Shown piece after piece: positions 50,806-60,263 of a DNA stretch of 64,000 bases (positions within the stretch are counted from its first letter, which is position 1; every line of letters starts with the position of its first letter). The translations under genes and the position numbers were made by a program. Source of the DNA: QYOJ01 sp043806735 (GTDB taxonomy: Bacteria; Bacteroidota; Bacteroidia; Bacteroidales; FEN-979); NCBI GenBank assembly GCA_043806735.1, contig JAZDGR010000105.1, forward strand, positions 9,816 through 73,815. Reading direction: 5' to 3'. The notes below the pieces were generated by a model. The model ran no database searches and was not told the DNA's origin. It worked only from the letters and a program-made list of their open reading frames with translations.

Positions 50806-52773
50806 ATGGTAAAGCGACCAGCGAAAAAGATAACCGGCGGGATCAAGAAATCCAGGAAAAACAAACTTTCAGGGAATATCTACGTAGTCATGTTCCTCAA
50901 ATTGCTGGTCGTATTGCTCCTTTTTTTTATTTCGAGGATTGTATTTTACCTGTTCAACCTGCATTATTTCAGTACCGTTTCTTCCGGTGAGTTATTCCGT
51001 ATTTTCCTGGCAGGATTCCGGTTCGATATTTCTGCTGTGCTGATGCTTAACCTTCCCTTTATTCTTCTCAACTCCATCCCTTTCCGATTCCGGTACAAGA
51101 AGGTTATCCAGGGATTTGCAAACGCCTGGTTTTACCTTATGAATCCCATCGGACTGATGACCAACTTTGTCGATACGGTTTATTTCCGGTTTACCCTGAA
51201 ACGGATGACGGCAGATATCTTCAAGTACCTAAAAGTGGGCGGGGACTTTGACCGGTTGGTTCCGCAGTTCATCTATGACTTTTGGTATATCATATTGGTC
51301 TGGATAGGATTTGTCATTATCATGATCCTGCTCTGCCGGAAGATCCGTTTGAAAGGGACTCCCGCCAAAGGAAAACACTTCGCATATTATTCCCTCAATA
51401 CACTGGCGTTTGCTTTGACAGGCTTTTTATTTGTCATCGGTTTCAGGGGAGGATTCCAGCTCAGACCTGTCAGTGTAGTCACTGCAGGACAGTATACCAT
51501 TGCCAGAAATGTTCCTTTGTTATTGAACAGCCCGTTCAGTATTTTCAAGACCTATTTCCATCCGAGCCTGGAACCGAAAAAATATTTTTCATCCGAATCC
51601 GAGTTGAGCCAGGTTTATAACCCGGTCCACAAAGGGAAAAAGAGTGGTTTCAAAGCATACAATGTACTCATCATCATCATGGAGAGTTTTTCCCGCGAAC
51701 ATATTGGGTTTCTCAACAAGCATCTGGAAGAGGGGCAATACCGCGGATTTACACCGGTATTTGATTCCCTGATACAGCAAGGCGTTTATTTTGAGGGGTT
51801 TGCCAATGAAAAAACATCCATCATGGCTGTCCCGGCAATTTTATCCGGTATTCCCTGCCTGATGAATGATGCGTTTATTCAATCAGCCTATTCCGGGGAT
51901 AACTTTACCAGTATTGCCGGTTTGCTGAAACCCAAGGGGTATACGTCTGCTTTCTTTCACGGGGGGACAAACGGGACCATGGGATTTGATGTCTATGCCA
52001 GGCTGGTTGGGTTTGATAAGTATTATGGCAGGTCGGAATACAACAATGAGAAAGACTATGACGGGAAATGGGGCATCCGGGATGAAGAATTTTTCCAGTT
52101 TACTGCACAGCGCCTGGATGAGTTGAAACAACCTTTTGTCGCAGTTCTGTTTTCGCTCTCTTCGCACCATCCTTATTATGTTCCCGGTAAGTACAAGCAT
52201 ATGTTCCGTAAGGGGAAGCTGCCTATCCAGCAGAGCATTATGTATGCGGACTATTCTCTGGGGCAGTTCCTAAAATCAATCAGCAAAATGCCTTGGTATA
52301 AAAACACCGTTCTGGTAATCACTGCCGATCATACCTCGGAGGGCTTTTATCCTTATTATCAAACTCCTGCCGGACAGTATGCCATCCCCATCCTATTCCT
52401 TTTCCCGGATAAAGCGAAAAAGGGAATTTACCTGGAAATCGCACAGCAAACCGATATCATGCCAACGGTGTTGAACTACCTGGGATTTGACAAAGATTTC
52501 ATTGCCTTCGGGTCTGACATGCTGGACCCTTTGGGAGTTCATTTTTCAGTGCATTATCCCATGGGTCTCTATTCCCTGATCAAAGACGGGTATTACCTGG
52601 AGTTTGACGGGGTTCAGAGTATCGCCTTATACGACCTGAAGAAAGACTCCCTTCAGAAATCTAATCTGATCGGATCCAAACCTGGGGTAAAGGAAAGAAT
52701 GGAGAAGTTTCTCAAAGCCTATATCCAGCAATACAACAACCGGGTGATCGAAAACAGGCTTACTGCAGAGTAA
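50806..52773 (+). CDS. LTA-synthase-like sulfatase-fold membrane enzyme
   Basis: 655 aa from ATG 50806, with AAAGGAG just upstream; the frame runs back to 50749 but crosses the promoter. A basic cytoplasmic tail (KRPAKKITGGIKKSRKNK) is followed by five transmembrane helices, then a periplasmic sulfatase/LTA synthase domain: NVLIIIMESFSREHIG (metal), the catalytic Thr in NEKTSIMAVPAILSGIPCL, LFSLSSHHPYYVPG and ITADHTSEG. Such enzymes move phosphoglycerol or phosphoethanolamine. A Gram-negative relative might make or decorate a periplasmic glycan or lipid A. It heads a four-gene operon. Confidence 0.9.
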   Translation: MVKRPAKKITGGIKKSRKNKLSGNIYVVMFLKLLVVLLLFFISRIVFYLFNLHYFSTVSSGELFRIFLAGFRFDISAVLMLNLPFILLNSIPFRFRYKKVIQGFANAWFYLMNPIGLMTNFVDTVYFRFTLKRMTADIFKYLKVGGDFDRLVPQFIYDFWYIILVWIGFVIIMILLCRKIRLKGTPAKGKHFAYYSLNTLAFALTGFLFVIGFRGGFQLRPVSVVTAGQYTIARNVPLLLNSPFSIFKTYFHPSLEPKKYFSSESELSQVYNPVHKGKKSGFKAYNVLIIIMESFSREHIGFLNKHLEEGQYRGFTPVFDSLIQQGVYFEGFANEKTSIMAVPAILSGIPCLMNDAFIQSAYSGDNFTSIAGLLKPKGYTSAFFHGGTNGTMGFDVYARLVGFDKYYGRSEYNNEKDYDGKWGIRDEEFFQFTAQRLDELKQPFVAVLFSLSSHHPYYVPGKYKHMFRKGKLPIQQSIMYADYSLGQFLKSISKMPWYKNTVLVITADHTSEGFYPYYQTPAGQYAIPILFLFPDKAKKGIYLEIAQQTDIMPTVLNYLGFDKDFIAFGSDMLDPLGVHFSVHYPMGLYSLIKDGYYLEFDGVQSIALYDLKKDSLQKSNLIGSKPGVKERMEKFLKAYIQQYNNRVIENRLTAE

Positions 52774-53666
52774 TGGAAACCATGGATATTCAAACTAAAA
52801 AAATCTTATTCATTGTCAACCCGGTCTCAGGTACAGGCAGGCAAAAGAGATTTGAAAAGAGGATAGATAAATTTCTGGATAAGTCCAGGTATACATATAA
52901 AATTGCCTTTTCCGACTATCCGGGTCACGCTATTGAACTGTCCAGGCAGGCTATGCAAGAGAATACCGATATCGTTGTAGCAGTTGGGGGCGATGGAACC
53001 GTCAATGAAGTAGGGAGGAGCCTGGTTGGAACGGAGTCGGCTTTGGCCATAATTCCTACCGGCTCGGGAAATGGTCTCGCACGACATCTTGGGATCCCGA
53101 TGAGCTTCAGGAGATCCCTTGAAATAGTAAACCGGGGAAAGATTCGCAACATAGACACCGGTTCACTCAATGGCCGGGTATTTCTCAACATAGCCGGCGT
53201 CGGGTTTGATGCTCACATTGCGCGAAAATTTGACCAGACACAAAGGCGTGGATTTTTTACCTATTTTCATATAGCGACTTCATCTTATAAAAAATACAAA
53301 CCGAAGAAGTATAAACTGATAGTTGACGGTACCCCCGTCAAGAGAAAAGCTTTTATGATCAGTTTTGCCAATTCCAGCCAGTTTGGGAATAACGCGTCCA
53401 TTGACGGGCGGGCAAAAATAGATGACGGCTTACTAGATGTTTGTATTGTCAAGAAGCTCCCTTTCTGGAAAGTGATTATCCTTTCTCCATTGTTATTTGT
53501 TAAAAAGTTTGAGAGAACTCCTTATGTTGAGATCATTCAGGCAAAGGAAATATCCGTAGAGCGTGAGAAGGGAAGGTATATTCATCTTGACGGAGATCCG
53601 GTACAGCAGGGGAAAAGCTTTACCGTTCTGATCCATCCTTTATCTTTGCATATTATCGTTCCATAA
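52773..53666 (+). CDS. diacylglycerol/lipid kinase family protein
   Basis: 297 aa, YegS/DgkB type. LFIVNPVSGTGRQKRFEKRI, VAVGGDGTVNEVGRSLVGTE (GGDGT nucleotide loop, about residues 70-88), IIPTGSGNGLARHLGIP, and DDGLLDVCIVKKLPFWK in the second domain. These kinases phosphorylate diacylglycerol or similar lipids. It starts 1 bp overlapping the LTA-synthase-like gene, which generates diacylglycerol in homologous systems, so recycling of that product is plausible. Confidence 0.92.
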   Translation: METMDIQTKKILFIVNPVSGTGRQKRFEKRIDKFLDKSRYTYKIAFSDYPGHAIELSRQAMQENTDIVVAVGGDGTVNEVGRSLVGTESALAIIPTGSGNGLARHLGIPMSFRRSLEIVNRGKIRNIDTGSLNGRVFLNIAGVGFDAHIARKFDQTQRRGFFTYFHIATSSYKKYKPKKYKLIVDGTPVKRKAFMISFANSSQFGNNASIDGRAKIDDGLLDVCIVKKLPFWKVIILSPLLFVKKFERTPYVEIIQAKEISVEREKGRYIHLDGDPVQQGKSFTVLIHPLSLHIIVP

Positions 53667-53677
53667 TCCCGCAGAAA

Positions 53678-54886
53678 ATGACCGAAAAAGCCGCTATCAC
53701 ACTCAGCGAAAAGCTCAGGGTTTTAATGCTTCACTGGGGCATGAATGAGACCGCATTTAATTATATTGTCGATTTCTCGGGTCTTATCGTTATATTTTTG
53801 ATCTCCATCCTGGTTTACTACATCACGAAATTCATTATAAACCGGATCTTAAAGCGACTGATCCAGAGATCGAAAAGCAAATGGGATGATTATCTGTACG
53901 AGCAAAGGGTATTTACCAGGGTAGTGCTGCTGATCCCCGCCCTGATTTTGCAGATATCAGCTGATTCGGTTGTCACCACTCACCCGGTTGCTCTCAAGTA
54001 CCTCCATTTGGGATTAACCCTTTACATCACCTTTGTCATCATACTTGTAATCGTTTCCTTCCTGAATGCGGTTTACAAGATCTACGGCGAATTTGAAGTA
54101 TCAGACTCAAAGCCTATTAAAGGGTACATTCAGATCGGGAAAATCATAACCTTCGTCGTTGGCGGTATCTTGGTAATCTCAATACTGGTGGGGAGGTCTC
54201 CGTTAAGTTTGCTGGCCGGACTCGGTGCTATGTCGGCCGTGTTGATGCTTATCTTCAAGGACAGTATCCTTGGTTTTGTAGCCGGAGTCCAGCTATCTAG
54301 CAACAGATCGCTCCAGATTGGCGATTGGATCACAGCACCAAAATACAATACGGATGGGACGGTTTTCGATATTTCTCTAGTGACTGTGAAAGTGCGGAAC
54401 TTTGATAATTCGGTAAGTCTGATCCCAACGTATACTCTAATCACCGATTCGTTTTTGAATTGGCGAAGCATGGGCGATGCTGGAGGCCGCCGTTTAAAAA
54501 GGTCGTTTTTGGTGGATGTAAGAACTATCCGGTTTGCCGAACAACCGTTGATTGACCACCTGAAAGGGAAAGAATTGCCTGTTGAACTATGGCTTCAGCA
54601 AGATGAAAAGATAACCAACCTGGGTCTTTTTCGACAGTATCTGGCTTATCATCTACGGACTCAATCGATCATCAATCAGGATGCTACGTTGATGATCAGG
54701 CAGTTACAGCCAACAGAAAACGGGTTGCCGGTCGAAGTATATGCGTTTTACCGTCCTCCTGACTGGAGTGATTTTGAACATTTTCAATCTGCTTTGTTTG
54801 AACATATTTTTGCCACGCTTCCCGATTTCGGCCTTGCGGCTTTCCAGCGCACCAGCAGTTTATTCATTAAATCTGACAACGTATGA
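53678..54886 (+). CDS. MscS-family mechanosensitive channel
   Basis: 402 aa. Transmembrane helices at about 25-50, 85-105 and 150-175, then the MscS pore and beta domain: PLSLLAGLGAMSAVLMLIFKDSILGFVAGVQL, with the Gly/Ala-rich pore helix and the beta-domain start QIGDWITAPKYNTDGTVFDI. An upper cytoplasmic alpha/beta domain follows. It releases osmolytes on membrane stretch. 11 bp after the lipid kinase gene and overlapping the next gene by 4 bp. Confidence 0.92.
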   Translation: MTEKAAITLSEKLRVLMLHWGMNETAFNYIVDFSGLIVIFLISILVYYITKFIINRILKRLIQRSKSKWDDYLYEQRVFTRVVLLIPALILQISADSVVTTHPVALKYLHLGLTLYITFVIILVIVSFLNAVYKIYGEFEVSDSKPIKGYIQIGKIITFVVGGILVISILVGRSPLSLLAGLGAMSAVLMLIFKDSILGFVAGVQLSSNRSLQIGDWITAPKYNTDGTVFDISLVTVKVRNFDNSVSLIPTYTLITDSFLNWRSMGDAGGRRLKRSFLVDVRTIRFAEQPLIDHLKGKELPVELWLQQDEKITNLGLFRQYLAYHLRTQSIINQDATLMIRQLQPTENGLPVEVYAFYRPPDWSDFEHFQSALFEHIFATLPDFGLAAFQRTSSLFIKSDNV

Positions 54887-56064
54887 AAACAAATGCCATT
54901 TTCTTCAGGTTCCTTCGGGCTTTTCTAACCTGGCTTATACTTTTTTGGTTAGTTGTATCTGGAATCAAAGCCTATTCTCAGTCTGATACACTATCGCCGG
55001 AATCAAAGAAAAAGTTCAAAGAACTTCTGAATAATTTTGATGTTTCTGTATACATGGATGTTTATTATAACAACATTTTGGATAATCCAAGCGGAGACAC
55101 CTCGAATATCATAGAGTTTGCAAGCAACTGCCCTTTTGCAAAAGAATTTCGACTGAATGTGGCGAGTGTCTGGTTGTATTATACTTCGAAGAATGTTCGC
55201 GGGAAACTTGAACTTCAATGGGGGGATGCGCCCAATCTACTTGCGCAGTCAAATGCCCAGTTTATCAAGAACATGAAACAGGTCGATTTCGGTTTCAGGG
55301 TATATAAAACCCTTTGGGTTGATCTAGGATATCTTTATAATCCAATTGGTTACGAATCCTCCTTCCCTATCCGGAATCAGCTTAGTACGGTCACCACGGG
55401 AGGATATTTTGAAACCGGAAATTTTCTCGGAATTAAGGTCTCTTCGCAGATTACCCCGTCTATATTTGCAGGAGCGTATGTGGGAAATCCGTATACGTTA
55501 GCATACGGCAAGAATAAGCGATTGTATGCAGGGGTTACGTTTCTCTATTCTTATAAGAACCTCTTTACAATCAATTATAATAACATGATCGGAAATGCCG
55601 CTCTTTCGACATCAGATCGGAATCATTTTTACCTGTATAATAACACGGTTCTTACCGTTACCCCGGTTACAAATCTTCTGTTGGTTGGGGAATTTGATTA
55701 TGTAGTCGAGACCAATGCCAGTAAACCACCGGATACCTCAAATAATGCATCCGGGATATCCGGTTTTCTTCAGGTCACTTACCGGTTTGCAAAATGGTTT
55801 TCTGCATCCATCCGGGGTGAGTATTTGAATGATCCAGATGGGCTTACCGGCACGCTATATGCATATGATGGGAAACTCAGAGGTCTGTTGACCTATGGCG
55901 GTACGTTTGGCATTGAGTTTAATCCCGTGCCGTACTCCTATATTCGTGCTGAATACAGTTACTTGTCAGCTGATAAGGGAAATTATATCTTCAACAGCAA
56001 TCTGTCAGACAATCGTCAGTTACTGACTTTCACTGCAGGTATTCGGTTTGGCGCTTTCCGATAA
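54883..56064 (+). CDS. outer membrane beta-barrel porin-like protein
   Basis: 393 aa. An N-terminal hydrophobic signal (FLTWLILFWLVVSGIKAYSQ) is followed by amphipathic strands typical of BBP2/OmpL-type porins, for example FDVSVYMDVYYNN, ITPSIFAGAYVGNPYTLAYG and YSYIRAEYSYLSADKGNYIF, ending in LLTFTAGIRFGAFR. No catalytic motif is seen. It overlaps the MscS stop by 4 bp, so it belongs to that operon. The promoter of argF lies across its end. Confidence 0.82.
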   Translation: MKTNAIFFRFLRAFLTWLILFWLVVSGIKAYSQSDTLSPESKKKFKELLNNFDVSVYMDVYYNNILDNPSGDTSNIIEFASNCPFAKEFRLNVASVWLYYTSKNVRGKLELQWGDAPNLLAQSNAQFIKNMKQVDFGFRVYKTLWVDLGYLYNPIGYESSFPIRNQLSTVTTGGYFETGNFLGIKVSSQITPSIFAGAYVGNPYTLAYGKNKRLYAGVTFLYSYKNLFTINYNNMIGNAALSTSDRNHFYLYNNTVLTVTPVTNLLLVGEFDYVVETNASKPPDTSNNASGISGFLQVTYRFAKWFSASIRGEYLNDPDGLTGTLYAYDGKLRGLLTYGGTFGIEFNPVPYSYIRAEYSYLSADKGNYIFNSNLSDNRQLLTFTAGIRFGAFR

Positions 56065-56077
56065 ATCACTAATTTTG
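56048..56077 (+). promoter_or_regulatory. Bacteroidota-type promoter of argF
   Basis: TTG 56048-56050, 19 bp, TAATTTTG 56070-56077, overlapping the last codons of the porin gene. The predicted start is near 56084, giving a leader of about 103 bases filled with heptad repeats. Confidence 0.65.
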
Positions 56078-56086
56078 CAAGAGATG

Positions 56087-56179
56087 GTGAGACGTAAGAC
56101 GTGAGACGTAAGATGTAAGACGTGGGACGTGAGAAATGACAAATTGTAAACTGAAAACTGCAAACCGCAAACTGAAAAC
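56087..56179 (+). repeat. two heptanucleotide tandem arrays upstream of argF
   Basis: Array 1 (56087-56135) holds seven 7-base units: gtgagac, gtaagac, gtgagac, gtaagat, gtaagac, gtgggac, gtgagaa. Array 2 (56145-56179) holds five: tgtaaac, tgaaaac, tgcaaac, cgcaaac, tgaaaac. They fill the predicted 5' leader. Array 2 ends 7 bp before ATG 56187. Confidence 0.85.
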
Positions 56180-56186
56180 TAATACT

Positions 56187-57188
56187 ATGTCGTTGAATTT
56201 AAGAAACCGGAATTGTCTGAAATTATTGGATTTTACACCCGGGGAGATCAAGTATTTGCTGGACCTGTCATGGGATTTAAAGAAAGCTAAATATGCTGGT
56301 ACCGAGCAGCCAAAGCTGAAGGGTAAGAACATCGCTTTGATTTTTGAGAAGGCCTCAACCCGGACCCGGTGTGCATTTGAGGTAGCTGCGTTTGATCAGG
56401 GTGCATGTGTTACATACCTGGGGCCCGATGGATCGCATATCGGGAAGAAAGAGACCATGAAGGATACAGCCCGTGTGCTGGGGCGCATGTACGATGGGAT
56501 CGAGTACAGGGGATTCGGCCAAGTCATCGTGGAAGAACTTGGGAAGTACGCAGGAGTTCCCGTATGGAACGGGCTCACCAACGAATTTCATCCCACGCAG
56601 ATTCTGGCTGATTTTCTCACCATGATGGAACATTCTGCCAAACCCCTTCATCACATTTCTTTTGTCTTTTGCGGGGATGCACGAAACAATATGGGAAATT
56701 CGCTGATGGTGGGGGCAGCCAAGATGGGCATGGACTTCCGGGCTTTTGCACCGAAAAAATACTGGCCTGATCAGCAATTGGTGGATCAGTGTCTTGCCAT
56801 TGCCAAAGAAACCAGTGCCGGGATCACCCTGACGGAAAAAATTGACGAAGCCGTGAACGGAGTGGATTTTGTTTATACCGATGTCTGGTTATCTATGGGG
56901 GAGGTAAAAGAGTTATGGGAAGAACGGATTAAAGAGATGCTGCCATTCCAGGTAAACAAAACCTTGATGGAAAAGACCGGGAATCCAAAGGTAAAATTCA
57001 TGCACTGCCTTCCTTCCTTTCACAACAAGGATACGGAAGTGGGATTTGAGATCTTTAAGAAATACGGATTGGACGGATTGGAAGTTACTGAGGAAGTTTT
57101 CGAATCGCCGGCTTCCATTGTATTTGATGAAGCGGAGAACCGGCTCCACACCATCAAGGCTGTGATGGTCGCCACCCTGGGCGATTAA
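56187..57188 (+). CDS. argF: ornithine carbamoyltransferase
   Basis: 333 aa from ATG 56187. A longer frame from 56136 merely translates the heptad repeats. Makes citrulline from ornithine and carbamoyl phosphate for arginine synthesis. Carbamoyl phosphate site FEKASTRTRCAFEVAA (about residues 52-67, STRT), FHPTQILADFLTM (HPxQ), VYTDVWLSMGE (ornithine-loop region) and MHCLPSFH (HCLP) near 270. It ends in a 4 bp convergent overlap with ftsE. No other arg genes are in the window. Confidence 0.97.
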   Translation: MSLNLRNRNCLKLLDFTPGEIKYLLDLSWDLKKAKYAGTEQPKLKGKNIALIFEKASTRTRCAFEVAAFDQGACVTYLGPDGSHIGKKETMKDTARVLGRMYDGIEYRGFGQVIVEELGKYAGVPVWNGLTNEFHPTQILADFLTMMEHSAKPLHHISFVFCGDARNNMGNSLMVGAAKMGMDFRAFAPKKYWPDQQLVDQCLAIAKETSAGITLTEKIDEAVNGVDFVYTDVWLSMGEVKELWEERIKEMLPFQVNKTLMEKTGNPKVKFMHCLPSFHNKDTEVGFEIFKKYGLDGLEVTEEVFESPASIVFDEAENRLHTIKAVMVATLGD

Positions 57189-57859
57189 TTTACAGGAATG
57201 ACCTTGCCCTGCTCACATTTCAATGTGCGCGCCGGAAACTTTTCAAACATTGCGTAATTATGGGTGGCCATCAGTACGGCCCTGGCTGTTTTTGAGATAT
57301 CCATCAGGAGGTTGATGATCCCTTCTGAACTTTCGGGATCAAGGTTGCCAGTTGGTTCATCTGCCAGAATGATTTCGGGATCGTTCACAAGAGCCCGCGC
57401 TATGGCCACCCGTTGTTGTTCGCCACCGGACAACTGGTGAGGCATTTTGGCCCCTTTGGTCTGCAGGTTCACTTTAGCCAGGACCTCCTGAAGCCTTTTG
57501 TTCATCAATCCAGGATCTTTCCAGCCGGTTGCCCGCATTATGAAGAGCAGATTCTCGCTAATGGACCGATCCATCAGCAACTGAAAATCCTGGAAAACGA
57601 TACCCAGTTTCCGGCGGAGGAAAGGAACCTCATGCCTACGGATTTTTCTCAAATCAAACCCCGCCACTCCCGCGATGCCTGTCCGCACGGGTAATTCTGC
57701 GTATAATAATTTTAACAGGCTGCTCTTCCCGGTGCCGGTCCGGCCAATCAGGTATACGAATTCTCCCTGGCTGACGGTCAGGGAAACATTGGCAAGGATC
57801 AGGTTCTCATTCTGAAAGACAGATACTTTATCAAGGAATATGATGAGGTCTCCTGGCAT
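57185..57859 (-). CDS. ftsE: cell division ATP-binding protein FtsE
   Basis: 224 aa ABC ATPase. Walker A LIGRTGTGKSSLLK (about residues 37-50), Q-loop IVFQDFQLLMDRSISENLLF, signature LSGGEQQRVAIARAL, Walker B IILADEPTGNLDPESSEGII and the H-loop ATHNY. FtsE pairs with FtsX to control septal peptidoglycan hydrolases; ftsX is not in the window. The size and context suit FtsE rather than the missing ATPase of the 24 kb exporter, though that cannot be excluded. Confidence 0.9.
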   Translation of the reverse strand: MPGDLIIFLDKVSVFQNENLILANVSLTVSQGEFVYLIGRTGTGKSSLLKLLYAELPVRTGIAGVAGFDLRKIRRHEVPFLRRKLGIVFQDFQLLMDRSISENLLFIMRATGWKDPGLMNKRLQEVLAKVNLQTKGAKMPHQLSGGEQQRVAIARALVNDPEIILADEPTGNLDPESSEGIINLLMDISKTARAVLMATHNYAMFEKFPARTLKCEQGKVIPVN

Positions 57860-57869
57860 GGTTGTTTAT

Positions 57870-58073
57870 TTATAGTTCCAGTCTTTGGATTTTTCCATAG
57901 GGAAGTTCCCTGGCCAGTTCAATGATCTGGTCCTGTTTGTCAATCAGGTTGCACCGCATCAGTGCCCGCCGGGGATTATTGATCCGGAAATAGGCAACAA
58001 GGGTAAAATCATCATCTCGGATCTGGATGAAATCCGGAATCTTTGTGGTACCCTGGATTTTGACAATGTACAT
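57870..58073 (-). CDS. small conserved protein in the rlmB-ftsE operon, function unknown
   Basis: 67 aa, ATG 58073. It has mixed charge and beta-rich character (MYIVKIQGTTKIPDFIQIRD, FTLVAYFRINNPRRALMRCN, ELPYGKIQRLEL). Not recognised by motif, but its tight position, 8 bp after rlmB and 10 bp before ftsE on the same strand, makes a real gene likely. Similar short proteins lie beside ftsE in other Bacteroidota. Confidence 0.7.
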   Translation of the reverse strand: MYIVKIQGTTKIPDFIQIRDDDFTLVAYFRINNPRRALMRCNLIDKQDQIIELARELPYGKIQRLEL

Positions 58074-58081
58074 CGCTGTAA

Positions 58082-58828
58082 TTATTGTTTTCGTTGCCGG
58101 AGAATCTCAAACAGCAATACTCCGGATGCTACCGATACATTCAGCGAAGCAATCTCTCCGGCCAAAGGAATCCTGACCAGTTCATCGGTCATCTTTCGCA
58201 TCTCGCCGGATACTCCTTCCCCCTCTGAGCCCATAATTAAGGCAAGGGGCCTGACCATGTCAGTGGCGGTATAATCCTGCTGGCTTTCCCCTGTTGCTGA
58301 GATGACATGCAATCCGCTGTTTTTCAGAAACTGAATTGTCGCTTTCAGGTTTGGAACCCTGCACACGGGTATTTTGTATAAGGCGCCCGCAGAGGTTTTA
58401 ATTGCTTCTGAATTGATCTGTGCCGAACCCTGGGCAGGAAGGACCAATGCATCCACGCCGGCACATTCGGCAGTACGGGCGATAGCTCCCAGGTTTCGGA
58501 CATCTGTGATCCCATCCAGAATCAGAATTAACGGGAGGCGGCCTTCTTCAAAAATTCCCGGCAGGATGTCTTCAATTTTCTGGTAGGAAATTTCGGTAAT
58601 CCAACCGATTACTCCCTGATGGTTCTGTTTCGACAGGCGGTTGAGTTTTTCGACCGGGACGAACTGAAAAGGGATTTCAAACTTCCGTATGAGAGAAAAT
58701 AATTCCCGGAAGTTCTCCCCACGAAGGTTCTTTTGTAACAGGATTCTGTCCAGTTCTTTTCCCGATTTGATTGCCTCAATGACCGGGCGGATACCAAACA
58801 CGAAGTTATCTTTATTGTTTACTGCCAC
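58082..58828 (-). CDS. rlmB: 23S rRNA (guanosine-2'-O)-methyltransferase RlmB family
   Basis: 248 aa SPOUT enzyme with an N-terminal substrate-binding domain (FVFGIRPVIEAIKSGKELDR ILLQKNL), then ILILDGITDVRNLGAIARTA ECAGVDAL (motif 1), RPLALIMGSEGEGV (motif 2) and IPLAGEIASLNVSVASGVLL (motif 3). Methylates G2251 in the P-loop of 23S rRNA in E. coli. Operon with rmuC upstream (10 bp) and a small protein downstream (8 bp). Confidence 0.95.
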   Translation of the reverse strand: MAVNNKDNFVFGIRPVIEAIKSGKELDRILLQKNLRGENFRELFSLIRKFEIPFQFVPVEKLNRLSKQNHQGVIGWITEISYQKIEDILPGIFEEGRLPLILILDGITDVRNLGAIARTAECAGVDALVLPAQGSAQINSEAIKTSAGALYKIPVCRVPNLKATIQFLKNSGLHVISATGESQQDYTATDMVRPLALIMGSEGEGVSGEMRKMTDELVRIPLAGEIASLNVSVASGVLLFEILRQRKQ

Positions 58829-58838
58829 GGAGCTGTTC

Positions 58839-60179
58839 TTATTCGATTTCTTGTTTCAAATGCAGCGGGATCTCTTTGCTGGATTTGACACCCAGTTCCT
58901 TGAGTTTCTCAACTCTTCCGATCAGATTTCCTGAGCCTGAAGCCAGTTTTTTGTGAGCTTCATCATACGACTTCTTGGTCGAATCGAGCTGAACGCCAAT
59001 TTTCTCCAGGTCGGCCAGGAAGGATACAAATTTATCGTATAGCAAACCTCCCTGCCTGGCAATCTCCAGGACATTCTGGGTTTGCTTTTCATGTTTCCAT
59101 ATCGAAGCAATGGTTCGCAGGGTTGCGAGCAGGGTAGTCGGACTTACAATTACCACTTGTTTCAACCATGCAAACTGAAATAATTCCGTGTCATTCTGGA
59201 GAGCCAGGCTGAAGGAAGATTCAATCGGAATAAACAGCAGAACATAATCCGGGGTGTCGAATGCCTTCAGGTTCTGATAGTTCTTTTCACTCAGGTATTT
59301 TATGTGGTTCCGGATGGAGTTCAGATGCTGCCTGATCAGGCGGTCCTTTTCTTCGGGATCATCACAGTTGACGTAGTCATTATAGGCAATCAGCGAAACT
59401 TTTGCATCGATGATAATGTGCTTATTGTCGGGCAGATTCACCACCACATCCGGCCTGTAGACGTCACCCTGTTCCGCTTTGGTAACCACTTCCCGGCTGT
59501 ATTCGAGGCCTTTGACCAACCCGGAGCTTTCGAGCACTCGTTCAAGGATCAGTTCCCCCCAGTTCCCCTGTTTCTTGACATCGGCTTTCAGAGCATTGGT
59601 CAGGTTAGTGGCATCCTTGCTGATCTGCTGGTTGAGTTCCGCGAGTTGTTTGATCTCTTTTTCGAGAGAGAACCGTTGCTTTGATTCCTTGTCGTAGGTC
59701 TCTTCCACTTTTTTCTCAAAATCACGGATTTTATCCCCGAGGGGTTTCAGGATCTCTTCGAGCCGGGTTTTATTTTGTTCGGTAAACTTCTGGGTCTTCT
59801 CTTCCAGAATTTCGTTTGCCAGGTTCTTGAATTCGATTCTGAACTTCTCCTGAAGGTTGTCGATTTCAGCTTTTTGTTCTGAAAGTTTCGAGGCAATCGC
59901 GTTGTTCTCAGCCTCTTTCCGTGAGATCTGGGTGTGCAGTTCCAGGATGGCGGAATCTTTTTGCCTTGCTTCCTGAGAAACGACGTTGATCCTGTCATTC
60001 AGCCAGGCAATCTTTTCTTCAGCTACCCGTTTCCCGGAGGCAAGTTCTTCGCTCTTCCGCGTGAGTTCTTCCATCTGGCTTTTATCCGGACTATCTGATC
60101 TCCGGTTTAATTTCCAGATAATGATCCCGAATCCGGCAAGGAAGATAACAGTTGAAACAGCGATTAGGGTTTCCAGCAT
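58839..60179 (-). CDS. rmuC: DNA recombination protein RmuC
   Basis: 446 aa. N-terminal membrane helix (LIAVSTVIFLAGFGIIIWKL), a long coiled coil (about residues 30-190), and the RmuC nuclease-like domain: GNWGELILERVLESSGLVKG LEY, YRPDVVVNLPDNKHIIIDAK VSLIAY, and YVLLFIPIESSFSLAL. RmuC limits inversions at short inverted repeats. First gene of the leftward rmuC-rlmB-ftsE run. Confidence 0.94.
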   Translation of the reverse strand: MLETLIAVSTVIFLAGFGIIIWKLNRRSDSPDKSQMEELTRKSEELASGKRVAEEKIAWLNDRINVVSQEARQKDSAILELHTQISRKEAENNAIASKLSEQKAEIDNLQEKFRIEFKNLANEILEEKTQKFTEQNKTRLEEILKPLGDKIRDFEKKVEETYDKESKQRFSLEKEIKQLAELNQQISKDATNLTNALKADVKKQGNWGELILERVLESSGLVKGLEYSREVVTKAEQGDVYRPDVVVNLPDNKHIIIDAKVSLIAYNDYVNCDDPEEKDRLIRQHLNSIRNHIKYLSEKNYQNLKAFDTPDYVLLFIPIESSFSLALQNDTELFQFAWLKQVVIVSPTTLLATLRTIASIWKHEKQTQNVLEIARQGGLLYDKFVSFLADLEKIGVQLDSTKKSYDEAHKKLASGSGNLIGRVEKLKELGVKSSKEIPLHLKQEIE

Positions 60180-60263
60180 TCGATTTTTCGGTGGTTTCCG
60201 GTACGGTAAAAGTACAAATTAATACAGTACAGGGGCCAATAAGAATTGGCTTATTTTTGTCCG

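Noticed and set aside
56136..56186. N-terminal extension of argF from ATG 56136
   Set aside because: The extra residues only translate heptad repeats, and all relatives start at the MSLNLRN position (56187).
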